DNA from: Inonotus obliquus
Taxonomy: Eukaryota; Basidiomycota; Agaricomycetes; Hymenochaetales; Hymenochaetaceae
Assembly (NCBI GenBank): GCA_032164295.1
Contig: JAJHTX010000012.1
Location: 310,001-374,000, forward strand
Direction: 5' to 3'
Length of the DNA stretch: 64,000 nucleotides
Part shown: positions 23,427-32,955 of the stretch, one piece after another
How positions within the stretch are numbered: the first letter of the stretch is position 1
Layout: each line of letters starts with the position of its first letter
Translations under genes and position numbers: made by a program
The notes under the pieces: model-generated
Told to the model about the DNA's origin: nothing
What the model saw: the letters and a program-made list of their open reading frames with translations, nothing else
Databases searched by the model: none

Positions 23427-26400
23427 ATGTCTACTGGCTCAACGTCGAACGTCCCTGTAACACGCTCTCGAGCATCTGCTGCCGTTAACCCTACTCCACC
23501 GACGACTCAAGTCATCGTACCTGCTACTCCTCAACCACCGCCACCATCTCCCTCTAACGCATCATCTTCATCTTCATCTAACGCATCTACCCCTCCACCA
23601 ACAAACCCAATGGCAACGTATACGCCAGTCTTTGTTGTTACGAACATAGACAATAGCGATGTTAACCGCACTTTCGATAAACTCGAAAAGTTGTCGGGCA
23701 TTGCAAACTACCAAACGTGGAAATTTAGGATTATATCTGGGCTTGCGGCCCTAGGCTTATCCGATCATCTGAAGTACGAACCAAACCCAAACGATGCTGA
23801 AGAATATCGAATGAATATGTGCATTTATCATGCCATAATAAGTTCAATTCCAAATCATTTACTTGGAAACTTGCTAACGAAGCAGACGGTCAAAACTATT
23901 TGGTCAGCTTTAGCTGATAGATACGATATTCAAACAACGGTTACCGACTCTGCTGACATCTCAAAACTATTTACGATACGCGGACACGTTACGGAATTTG
24001 ACAAAACACTTGATAAAGTTCAAGAAAGTTACGCTCAACTCTGCGCACATGGTCATCAACCGGACGATAAAACGTACATCAGCGCTATTAACCTCGCAAC
24101 GCCACCACCTTACAAACAAATTGCGCTTATGCTTGAAGACCAAATCAAGTATTTTAACGATACAATAGCTCAAAACCCCGCGCAACACAAAACATTATCA
24201 CCCGAAACACTCATTGTGCAACTACGAGCGGCCTTCGCATCTTGGAAGTCGCAATATAAACCTTACCACCCCTCTCCTGGACGAGGACGAGGATACGTTA
24301 ACAGAGGCAGAGGAACCCCTTACGAACGAGGACGCGGACGTGGTTACAAAGGATCAAATTTTAATCCGCGTCATACTCCCTATCACAACCACGACCAATT
24401 AAACGCTGCACAGCAAAAAGACATGACGAAAGTCAAATGCTTTAACTGCAACAGGTTCGGTCACTACTCGAAGGACTGTCGATTCCCCCCAACCGACGCT
24501 ACAAAGAATGCACGCACGAAACGAATCGAAAGCGGAAAGTTAACGTTTAACTCGCCTCAAGAAGTTATTAATTTTGTAAATCAACAAAACGAAAACAAGA
24601 AACAGAAACAACCAATTCCCTCGACATCTACTGCTCGTATTGAAGAGGTTAACGTTGCCTCAGCCGAAGAAGTTGACATTGCGATGAAGGAATACGATTT
24701 CAGTAGTTTTATTGACGAACACTACAAGGAATTGGAAAATAACATCGACGTAAGTAAAGTTTACGCTATACTTGACTCAGGAGCATCAATTCACTCATCA
24801 CCACATTTATTCTTAATGCGAAATATTAACAAAAACGCAGTTCCTATAGTAATATCGACGGCGAACGGATCCTTATTATTTACGAATACGACTGGAGACT
24901 TATTTATTCCAATACTAAAAAATGAAAACACAAAAACAGTAAGCATTATACGACTTCAAAATGTTTACTATCACCCACGATTAACTTTTACGCTAGTCTC
25001 TCAATCTCAATTATGTAAATGTGGATATATATGTATCTTTGAAAATGAACATTGTACTATTTATGATTCAAAAAATCGATACTGCGGAAAAATTAAGAAA
25101 AATCAAACAAACTTATATCCGATACGAATGGAAATTATTAGAACTCCTGAGAAACAACAAATAAATTCAATCACGTTAGAAGAATTACATAAAAAACTCG
25201 GACATGTAAGCTACGATTACATAAGAAAATTATTACATGACTCACCAGATATTATCAACACACGTGTTATTGATAATAAAGAAAAACAATGCGAAGATTG
25301 TTTAAAGGCGAACATAAAAAGATCAATAATACCAAAAATAAGACAAAGTTCACTATCTGAGAAATACGGAGATATATTACATATGGATATATGGGGACCT
25401 GCACCAGTAAAGGGATACGGAAATATTGAATATTTATTAACAATAGTAGACGACGCCACACGATGGGCAGAAATGATAATGCTAAAATACAAATCAGACG
25501 GCTATATAAAATACGTAACTTTTACTACAAAATTATTCACGCAATACGGAATAAAAATAAAAGTATTACAAAGCGACAACGACACAGTATTCTTATCAAA
25601 AGATTTTACAAATTACTTAGAATCGCAAGGAACAATACGAAGATTAACAGTACATGATACGCCACAACAAAATGGTGTCGCAGAAAGATTACATCAAACA
25701 ATACTAAATCATACGAGAGCAATGATAACTGCAAAACAAATACCAAAACATTTATGGGCATACGTAGCCCAACACGCAGTATTCATTTACAACAGAACAC
25801 CAAGAGTAGCAATAGAATATAAAACACCTTTCTTTAAACGATACAATGAAAATTTCAAAATAGATAACTTATACGAAATAGGAAGGAAAATAATAATACG
25901 AAAAGAAAATACAAACAAATTACAAAATAAAGGAATTGAAGGAATATTTATGGGTTATGATGAGGAAACTAAAGATGGAATATTAACATATCATGATGGA
26001 AAAATAACTACGGAACGAAATATCCAATTTATCGATTTCAAAGAATCTCAAATTGAAGGGGAGAAAAATACGAGCAGCACAAAAACAAATCAACAAAATA
26101 AAGAACAAAAAGACAACGAAGAAAATATAATAAGAAGATCAGAACGAGAACGAAAACCTACAAAACGATCATTAGGAATAAACTTTACAAAAGACGAAGA
26201 CATATCAATACATTTAACAGAATTTGCTTTTACAAATAATTACAACGACGTACCACAAACGTATCAAGAAGCAATAAAAAGTCCAGATAAAAACAAATGG
26301 ATCGAGGCAATGAACAAAGAAATACAATCACTAATAAAACATAATACGTGGGAATACGCTTATCCACCACGAAATATACAAAACATTGTTGGATGCAGAT

Positions 26401-27818
26401 TTGTTTACGCAATAAAATATTTATCAGATGGATCAATAGACAAATACAAAGCACGATTAGTAGCACAAGGATTCAGTCAAAAAGACGGAATAGATTTTTA
26501 TTCAGACGATTTATTTGCACCAGTAACAAGATTATCAACAGCACGATCATTACTAAGCTGGGCAGCAACAAACGACTACGAGATACATCAAATTGATGTA
26601 AAATCTGCATACCTATACGGAGAATTAAATTCAAATGAAGAAATATATATGAAACCACCACCTGGAAACTTACTAGGTGATATTAACCCAGGACAAGTAT
26701 TACGACTAAAGAAAGCATTATACGGATTGAAACAAGCAGGAAGACGATGGTATAAGAAAATACAAGAAATATTAGAAAAATTAGGATTAATAAGATCATA
26801 CTACGATTATGCTGTTTTCTTTCATAAAAAGAGAATGAACAATAAACCTGCATTAATAACGTTTATGCATGTTGATGATATTACGATCATAGGATTAGAT
26901 AATATAATAATACGAGAATTTAAGAAAGAACTAGCTAAATCTGTTGAATTTACAGACGGAAACGAAATCAACTGGTTATTAGGTGTCGAAATAAAAAGAA
27001 ACAGAGAAGAGAAAACGATCACGTTACGGCAAAAATCATACATTGAAACAATTCTAAAAAGATTCAATATAGAACCACGAGCTTACAAAACTCCGATGAC
27101 ACCAGGGTTAAGATTATTATCAAACAATAATGAAGACGAAATAATAGATCAACAAAAATTCATGAGAATGATAGGAAGTTTACGATACGCTGCAGATGCA
27201 ACACGACCAGACATATCATTTGTCGCTGGACAGTTAGCTAGACATTTACAAAAACCAACAATATTACATCATCAAACGGCTATTCACGCAATTCAATACT
27301 TACATAATACGAAAGAATATTACTTAACATTAGGCGGCAAAAATGAAATAAACATCAGAGGATTCTGCGACGCAGACGGTGCAAACACTGAAGGATACCG
27401 GTCAATAAACGGTTACGTATTTCAAATAAAAGATGCATCAATATCATGGTCAAGTAAACGACAAGAACTAGTACCATTATCAGTATACGAAGGAGAAATC
27501 CAAGCTTTAGCACATGCAACGAAAGAAGCTATTTGGATAAAACATTTTTATAACGAAGTACTTGAAGGATACGATAAAGAGATTATACTTTATAGTGACA
27601 ATCAAGCAGCCATAAAGACTGTAAAAACGGAAGAAATTACTTATAACATACGAACAAAACATCTTGATAAACGAAAAGAATTTGTAAGATGTTACATTGA
27701 AAACAAAACAATTGACGTACGATACGTGCAAACCGAAAATCAACGAGCTGACATATTCACGAAAGCGCTAAACGTTAAACAAGTCAAACATCTCTCAGAC
27801 TTATTAAGTCTATCATGA
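23427..27818 (+). CDS. Copia-1 Gag-Pol polyprotein (1,463 aa)
   Basis: One open frame in the copia order. The Gag region has a CCHC knuckle (CFNCNRFGHYSKDC, residues 338-352). The aspartic protease has DSGAS near 450. The GAG-pre-integrase segment (LHKKLGHVSYDYI) precedes the integrase, with catalytic blocks HMDIWGP (about 652), QSDNDTVF (about 717) and TPQQNGVAERLHQT (about 747). Reverse transcriptase has DVKSAYLYGEL and FMHVDDI (HVDD at about 1148-1151). RNase H has FCDADGANTEG, LYSDNQAAIK and TKHLDKR. No stop or frameshift is present and the length is normal for the family. Codons strongly favour A in the third position, unlike the host genes to the left, as often seen for retroelement coding strands. 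The element may still be mobile. Confidence 0.95.
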   Translation: MSTGSTSNVPVTRSRASAAVNPTPPTTQVIVPATPQPPPPSPSNASSSSSSNASTPPPTNPMATYTPVFVVTNIDNSDVNRTFDKLEKLSGIANYQTWKFRIISGLAALGLSDHLKYEPNPNDAEEYRMNMCIYHAIISSIPNHLLGNLLTKQTVKTIWSALADRYDIQTTVTDSADISKLFTIRGHVTEFDKTLDKVQESYAQLCAHGHQPDDKTYISAINLATPPPYKQIALMLEDQIKYFNDTIAQNPAQHKTLSPETLIVQLRAAFASWKSQYKPYHPSPGRGRGYVNRGRGTPYERGRGRGYKGSNFNPRHTPYHNHDQLNAAQQKDMTKVKCFNCNRFGHYSKDCRFPPTDATKNARTKRIESGKLTFNSPQEVINFVNQQNENKKQKQPIPSTSTARIEEVNVASAEEVDIAMKEYDFSSFIDEHYKELENNIDVSKVYAILDSGASIHSSPHLFLMRNINKNAVPIVISTANGSLLFTNTTGDLFIPILKNENTKTVSIIRLQNVYYHPRLTFTLVSQSQLCKCGYICIFENEHCTIYDSKNRYCGKIKKNQTNLYPIRMEIIRTPEKQQINSITLEELHKKLGHVSYDYIRKLLHDSPDIINTRVIDNKEKQCEDCLKANIKRSIIPKIRQSSLSEKYGDILHMDIWGPAPVKGYGNIEYLLTIVDDATRWAEMIMLKYKSDGYIKYVTFTTKLFTQYGIKIKVLQSDNDTVFLSKDFTNYLESQGTIRRLTVHDTPQQNGVAERLHQTILNHTRAMITAKQIPKHLWAYVAQHAVFIYNRTPRVAIEYKTPFFKRYNENFKIDNLYEIGRKIIIRKENTNKLQNKGIEGIFMGYDEETKDGILTYHDGKITTERNIQFIDFKESQIEGEKNTSSTKTNQQNKEQKDNEENIIRRSERERKPTKRSLGINFTKDEDISIHLTEFAFTNNYNDVPQTYQEAIKSPDKNKWIEAMNKEIQSLIKHNTWEYAYPPRNIQNIVGCRFVYAIKYLSDGSIDKYKARLVAQGFSQKDGIDFYSDDLFAPVTRLSTARSLLSWAATNDYEIHQIDVKSAYLYGELNSNEEIYMKPPPGNLLGDINPGQVLRLKKALYGLKQAGRRWYKKIQEILEKLGLIRSYYDYAVFFHKKRMNNKPALITFMHVDDITIIGLDNIIIREFKKELAKSVEFTDGNEINWLLGVEIKRNREEKTITLRQKSYIETILKRFNIEPRAYKTPMTPGLRLLSNNNEDEIIDQQKFMRMIGSLRYAADATRPDISFVAGQLARHLQKPTILHHQTAIHAIQYLHNTKEYYLTLGGKNEINIRGFCDADGANTEGYRSINGYVFQIKDASISWSSKRQELVPLSVYEGEIQALAHATKEAIWIKHFYNEVLEGYDKEIILYSDNQAAIKTVKTEEITYNIRTKHLDKRKEFVRCYIENKTIDVRYVQTENQRADIFTKALNVKQVKHLSDLLSLS

Positions 27819-27822
27819 GTTT

Positions 27823-27831
27823 GAAGGGGAG
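27823..27831 (+). other. Copia-1 polypurine tract
   Basis: GAAGGGGAG directly abuts the 3' LTR and would prime plus-strand DNA synthesis. Confidence 0.8.
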
Positions 27832-28107
27832 TCTTAAGATAATGACTACCTAGTACGGAACAATAGAACGAGAACAATAGGACGAGAACAATAGGACGAG
27901 AACAATAACGACGAAAGACAATAAGAACGAATCACATGTGATCATAATAGAACGTGTATTATTAGATTCAAACGGAGCTTAAATTATCTTGTACTTTAGT
28001 ATATAAGAACGGCCTCTGGCAGGCAAAGAATATAACGATTTTGTGAACGTTCTACGCCTCCTGTCTGAGTTCATCTCATTCTCTCTGAGGATTCACTGTG
28101 TCTAAAA
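27832..28107 (+). repeat. Copia-1 3' LTR (276 bp)
   Basis: Identical to 23096-23371 and followed by the second GTGCA target copy at 28108-28112. Confidence 0.95.
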
Positions 28108-28137
28108 GTGCAGTAATCCGAGTGATAATCCAGAAAT

Positions 28138-28261
28138 TGTTAAATCAAATGACAAGTAAGACCAAGGAGGAGTAATCTCAACTCGACTTGGCTTGGGCAG
28201 CAGCAGCGTAAACGCAGATGCACACAGTTGTGGGACGAGCTAGTAATCACAATGATTAACA
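28138..28261 (-). repeat. Copia-2 3' LTR (124 bp)
   Basis: Reads TGTTAAATC...GATTAACA on the plus strand and is nearly the same as 42507-42630, with a few transitions. On the minus strand it is directly preceded by the purine tract GAGGGGGAG (28262-28270). Confidence 0.85.
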
Positions 28262-30574
28262 CTCCCCCTCAAACGTGCAACAGTCTGAATGAGGCTGCAA
28301 AGTGTTTGGCCTTTAGGGATGGCAGTGTCTTCGTCATTGTATCTGCCAACATATCTTCAGTTGGGCAGTAGGAAAGTATGATCCTTCCATCCTCTATCTC
28401 CTGACATATGAAGTGGAAATCGATGTTGATGTGTTTAGTGTGCGCCTGAAACCTGTCATCCTTTGCCAACGCAATTGCTCCTTGGTTATCCGACAAGAGA
28501 AGGAACGCAAATGAGCTCCAGCCAAATACTTCCATGGCAAATGATCGCAACCATAAGGCTTCCTTTGTAGCATATGCTATTGCATAGTATTTGGCTTTGG
28601 TTGTAGATAGCGCAACACGAGTTTGACGTTTCGACTTCCATGATATCGCTGAACCATTTAGGAAAAATGCGTAACCAGATATAGCCCGTTGCCCTTCAGT
28701 GCTCATCCTGTCTGCGTCTGAATATCCAACAAATGACTGTTCTGGTGATCTACCCAGCACTAGTTTCCAATCCATGGTTCCCTTCAAGTACTGGTAGATT
28801 TGCTTGACACCATTCCAGTGTGCTCGACCTAGTTCTTCTGAGAAACGTGCAAGTTGATTGACAGCATATTGTATGTCTGGATGAGTGTTGATAGCAGCAT
28901 ATTGAAGGGCTCCTAATGCCTGGCGATAGGGTATTCCTTCCATGTTTAACAGCTCGTCCATTGTACCAGCGCATTGGTTCGATGTATATTGTGTGTTTGG
29001 ATCCATAGGCATCGCACGGGGTTTGACATCTGCAAAACCATAGTGCTCGAGTATTTGCTGAATGTAAGCCTTCTGGGATAGAGCGATGGTGTGATTTGTC
29101 CAGTCACAAGTGATTTCTATTCCCAACAACCAGTTTATTGGTCCAGAATCGACAATTTCGAGTTTTTCAGCAATGCGCTTCTTGGTTTCAACCATGTTTG
29201 ATGGTTTTGATGTGACTATTTGGATGTCATCGACGTGAGCTGCAAGAATGGTTATTTCACCATTTGGATGATGTCGGTAGAATACAGCATGATTTTTCTC
29301 CGAACGAGTGAATCCAATCTCTTGAAGAGTAGTGCGCAGTACATTGTACGATCAATGTCCTGCTTGTTTGAGACCATAGAGTGCGACCTTCAGCTTGAGT
29401 ACCTTATTGATGGTTACTCCATCAAGTTTGATTCCAGGAGGTGGTCGCATGTAAATTTGTTCATCGTCTCCTAGTTTCCCATACAGATATGCAGATTTGA
29501 CATCGAGTTGATGAACTTCCCAATCATATTGAGCAGCGATAGTGAGGATCATTCGCATGGCTGCAGGATTGACCACTGATGCATAGGTATCATCTGAGAA
29601 GTAATCAACTCCATCAACTTGAGTGAATCCTTATACAACCAGTCTTGCCCTGTGACTAGTCGGATTTCCCTGTGCATCTCGTTTCGTTCTGTAAACCCAT
29701 TTGCTTCCAACAACATTTGTGTTGCTAGGATAATCGACGATTGTCCAAGAGTCTCTAGCTTGAAGACGTCTAATTTCTTCCTCCATTGCCGCATACCAGT
29801 CTAGCCAGTTTCCACTCCTTTGGGCTTCTGACAATGTCACAGAATCCTTCGACTCGAACTGGGCTACCATTGCTGCTTCATGATCATTTATTTAGTTCAT
29901 GGCTCGAACAATAGGTACACTTGGATATGCATTGTTTGCTTCACAAATCTTCCAGGTAGGTGTTCGCTTGCGCTTTCCAGTGACTAGGTTTGGGTCGACA
30001 GGTTCGTAGACTTCTTCACGTATTTCTCCTTCTTCTAGAGATGGGGATCGAGTGCGCTGACGCTTGGCTTCATATTCACTTTGAGCAGGTGATAATGGTC
30101 ACTTTGTAGTGGGTTCGGGTTCGTCGAAAACTTGTCCAATGTCAATGTCTTCATACTCCCCCTCGACGAGCCCGAGCTCTGTCTTAGAGAAGTTGATGTT
30201 CTTTTCAATGGTGATCTTCTTTTCACTTGACCAGTATACCCGATGACCATTAGATGTTGGATCAAATCCAATCCAGTGTCCTTCTACTGCATGTGGTTCA
30301 AGTTTTGAATTTGCTGTAGCCATAATGTAAATCCGATGACCCCACTCGTGCATGTTTGAAAGGTTTGGAACATGACCAAATCTCTTCTCAAATGGAGAGA
30401 GCATTCCTATTGCCTGTCTGGGAGTGAAATTGTAGACATAGATGATGTAATCCAGTGCATAACCCCATAACCACTTGGGTAGGCCTGACGCAAGTAGAAT
30501 CGTTCGAATGCCATTGAATATTGTGAGATGAACTCATTCTGCCACTCCATTATGTTCTGGTATATCATGGACGG
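28262..30574 (-). pseudogene. Copia-2 pol 3' part: end of integrase, reverse transcriptase, RNase H
   Basis: Minus-strand reading from the integrase C-terminal part (HDIPEHNGVAE, then GLPKWLWGYALDYIIY, SPFEKRFGHVPN) through RT (EEEIRRLQARDSWTIVD, HQLDVKSAYLYGKLGD, AAHVDDIQIV) to RNase H (YSDADRMSTEGQRAISGY, LLSDNQGAIALAKDDRF, TKHINIDFHFICQE) and the stop near 28269. In-frame stops interrupt it at 30534-30536, 30099-30101, 29892-29894, 29631-29633 and 29352-29354. Each is one C-to-T or G-to-A change from the residue expected (Arg, Gln or Trp). The 28269-29195 part is still open over 308 codons. Confidence 0.9.
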
Positions 30575-31863
30575 TGAAGAGAACTACGTGCGGCTGAGCC
30601 CGGTATCGAGCCCGGTATCCCATTCTACGCTTATCCCATGCTACGGTACTGTCCCATCTACACCTTCCAGTATTAACCAGCACACCCAGAGAAACTGTTG
30701 GTCCCATTTCTCGAAGTACCGAACACCGAGAGTACCGGTACCGAGCGCCAAGAAACCCGGTACCGAGAATACCGAGAGTACCAAGTGCCGAGAAACCCAG
30801 TACCGAGACAAATTGACAATTCGACATGCTCTCATGACATGGATCGGACGTCTCCCTCTCTGGTATTCATTCCTGATGGTTGGACTATGCATGCCGGTTC
30901 TTTGGGGAAGCTCAGGGTCAGTATCTGTTAGGGTTTTCAGGTCCGGTACCACCAGAAATGTGTCGGTATCAATCAGCAGGGGCGCAGATCTCTTGTCCTG
31001 AGGACTTTTCATCCAGAGGTACTATATGCTACGTTTTCATTAGTATCTTGTCCTCCCTAACCCTTTCTTGTTGTCCCCCTGATGGCGCTGCAATGTTCAC
31101 TTTCCTTGTTACATTTTTATTTAGACTTTTCTTTGTTTTGATCTTCCTTTCTACTTTCTCCTTTTGGATTTATGAGCTAACTACGGTACAGTAGTATAAA
31201 TATCTCCTCCTGTACGTAGTAGCTCTCCAGGTAATCTTAGGAGCTAGCCTCTAGCGTGAGGGCTCGGGTTTCCTCACCCCCTTCTCAGTTCCATCTCAGT
31301 CTCCTCTCAAGCTTCGTCCCAGTCCCATCCCAGTTCCGTCTCAAGTGAACCTTCAGAGTTAGCCTCCCATGTGAGAGCTCAGGTTTCCTTCCCAGTCTAG
31401 TCAACACTCTCAGCCACCAGCCTCCCCCAGTCTGTTCCTTGCTATACCACCCCGTGCTAGCTGTTTTCTTGTAGTACCGACCTGTACCGACGTTTTTCCC
31501 ACGGTACCAACATTTTGTTATCCTTTGTATTCTGCACATCCACCTTTCGTTTCTGTACTGAGCTTTTGTTTTACCACGTTTCTGCACATACCGATCCCGT
31601 TCGTTCAAGTACCGACCTGTACCGACATTTTTCCCACGGTACCGACCCTCTCGATTCCGGACAAGAACACATTCCCCCCAACGTCTAGCTGGTCCAGCAC
31701 CTCTTTCTATTATTCCTTTGACTCCCTTTACATCCCCCTTCTACAGACAACAAGTACCATGAGCGTACTGGATAAGTACTGCCTCATTTGGCCCTCCCCG
31801 TTTTCTTATACCATACACCCCTCGACCGGTACCTTCGGTACCGGCCGCGTTCTCGCACATTTA
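30575..31863 (+). mobile_element. LTR-B-like solo LTR (1,289 bp) inside the Copia-2 integrase
   Basis: Starts TGAAGAG, ends CGCACATTTA, and is flanked by ACGG at 30571-30574 and 31864-31867. Removing it and one ACGG rejoins the Copia-2 integrase frame (LQWLTV to HDIPEH). The right end (GGTACCGGCCGCGTTCTCGCACAT) closely matches the end of the 1.72-kb LTR-B copies; the left end is related to TAAAGAGTAATACC. The interior differs, so this is a separate subfamily. It is dense in GGTACC/GGTATC motifs. A TATAAATA box at 31195-31202 and the TG-to-TA ends (a decayed TG...CA) favour a solo LTR in this orientation. Confidence 0.75.
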
Positions 31864-31867
31864 ACGG

Positions 31868-31966
31868 TAAGCCATTGCAAGGTTCCTTGACGCTCGAGGT
31901 GGTTTTTGAAGTCGTCTGACAAGAATTCTCCTCCTCGATCAGAATGTACGATCTTTATCTTGACAC
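31868..31966 (-). pseudogene. Copia-2 integrase core fragment
   Basis: The minus-strand reading gives VKIKIVHSDRGGEFLSDDF and LERQGTLQWLTV, the second catalytic Asp region of a copia integrase. It is separated from its N-terminal side by LTR-A and from its C-terminal side by the 1.29-kb LTR. Confidence 0.9.
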
Positions 31967-32526
31967 TGTTAGAAAAGCAATACAATTCACTATTACTAAG
32001 TCTGATTAATAACCAAAGTGATCCTAATATAAATTGGATACAGGAAAGGTTGAATGCGGTTACATGAGCACTACAACAGCCAATAATACCAGCAACACCA
32101 AGATCAGGAGTGTTACAGTATTGTAGTATATGTAGACCAGCACACGAGATAGCAGAGAAGCTACTCCGAGAGATACTGAAGGAAATAACATACTTAGCAA
32201 TAATTAAAGGACAGTCGGACATCATGATTAGGAGATGATTCATCATAATGAACTATGAACCGAATACAGCTGTACAGAAGGCTTATGAACGAGAAGTCAG
32301 ATTACTCTCATACAATAATCATTACTTCCTAATGGCAATAGGAATAAGGAACATTGCTTCAGAAGCAGACAATCACCAATGCGATGTAGCAGTACTTGAC
32401 ATCGATATTCCATACAGAAGCGAACCCAAAGGTATAGCAAGAGAGGCAGCCTATAAGTAGACCAAGTATCTAGTCCAAAGACTTAAGCAATTACTGATAG
32501 GAGAAAGAACAGTTGTAGAAGTAAAG

Positions 32527-32920
32527 TGTCAGCGACGCACTTAGGCCAGCTCACAATAGAGGGCCAGGCTACACTAACTTGATCAGAGAGAGTAGAGGGG
32601 AGAGAGGAGAGTGAGCTTGAACGACACTAGCCAGTGTATTGACAAGGTCAAAACTGGGGAGTACAGGTGAACGTGCCTCCTACTTATACCCTGAGAGCGT
32701 GTGAACTACCTACTATCTATATACAAGTCATAGAATGAGATAGAATGTCATGGAATGTCCCCGGAATCTTCCGGAACGGACTAAGGTCAGATGATAGGAA
32801 AGGATTAGTAAGAGACAATGATTAGTAATAGGAAGTTAGTAAGCGCGATTAGTTAAGAAGGTGGTGACATAAACAAAGGGAAATATAAAAGAAAAGGAAT
32901 AAATAGAAGTGTTCATGACA
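32527..32920 (-). repeat. Gypsy-1 3' LTR (394 bp)
   Basis: TGTCA...TGACA ends; matches 38867-39260 except at two bases (CCAGTG versus CCGGTG, GCCTCC versus GCTTCC). Confidence 0.95.
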
Positions 32921-32955
32921 TTACCCCCCCGTTTAAGGCAATCGTCTCGATTGCT

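Larger units (their letters stand above)
23096..28107 (+). mobile_element. Copia-1: full-length, apparently intact Ty1/copia LTR retrotransposon
   Basis: Flanked by GTGCA at 23091-23095 and 28108-28112. It has two 276-bp LTRs that I find identical base for base, a half-tRNA-type primer-binding site directly after the 5' LTR, one 1,463-codon Gag-Pol frame and a purine tract directly before the 3' LTR. The LTRs start TCTTAAG and end TCTAAAA rather than TG...CA, but the duplication, primer site and purine tract all agree with these edges. The coding strand is strikingly A-rich compared with neighbouring host genes. Identical LTRs indicate very recent insertion. Confidence 0.95.
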
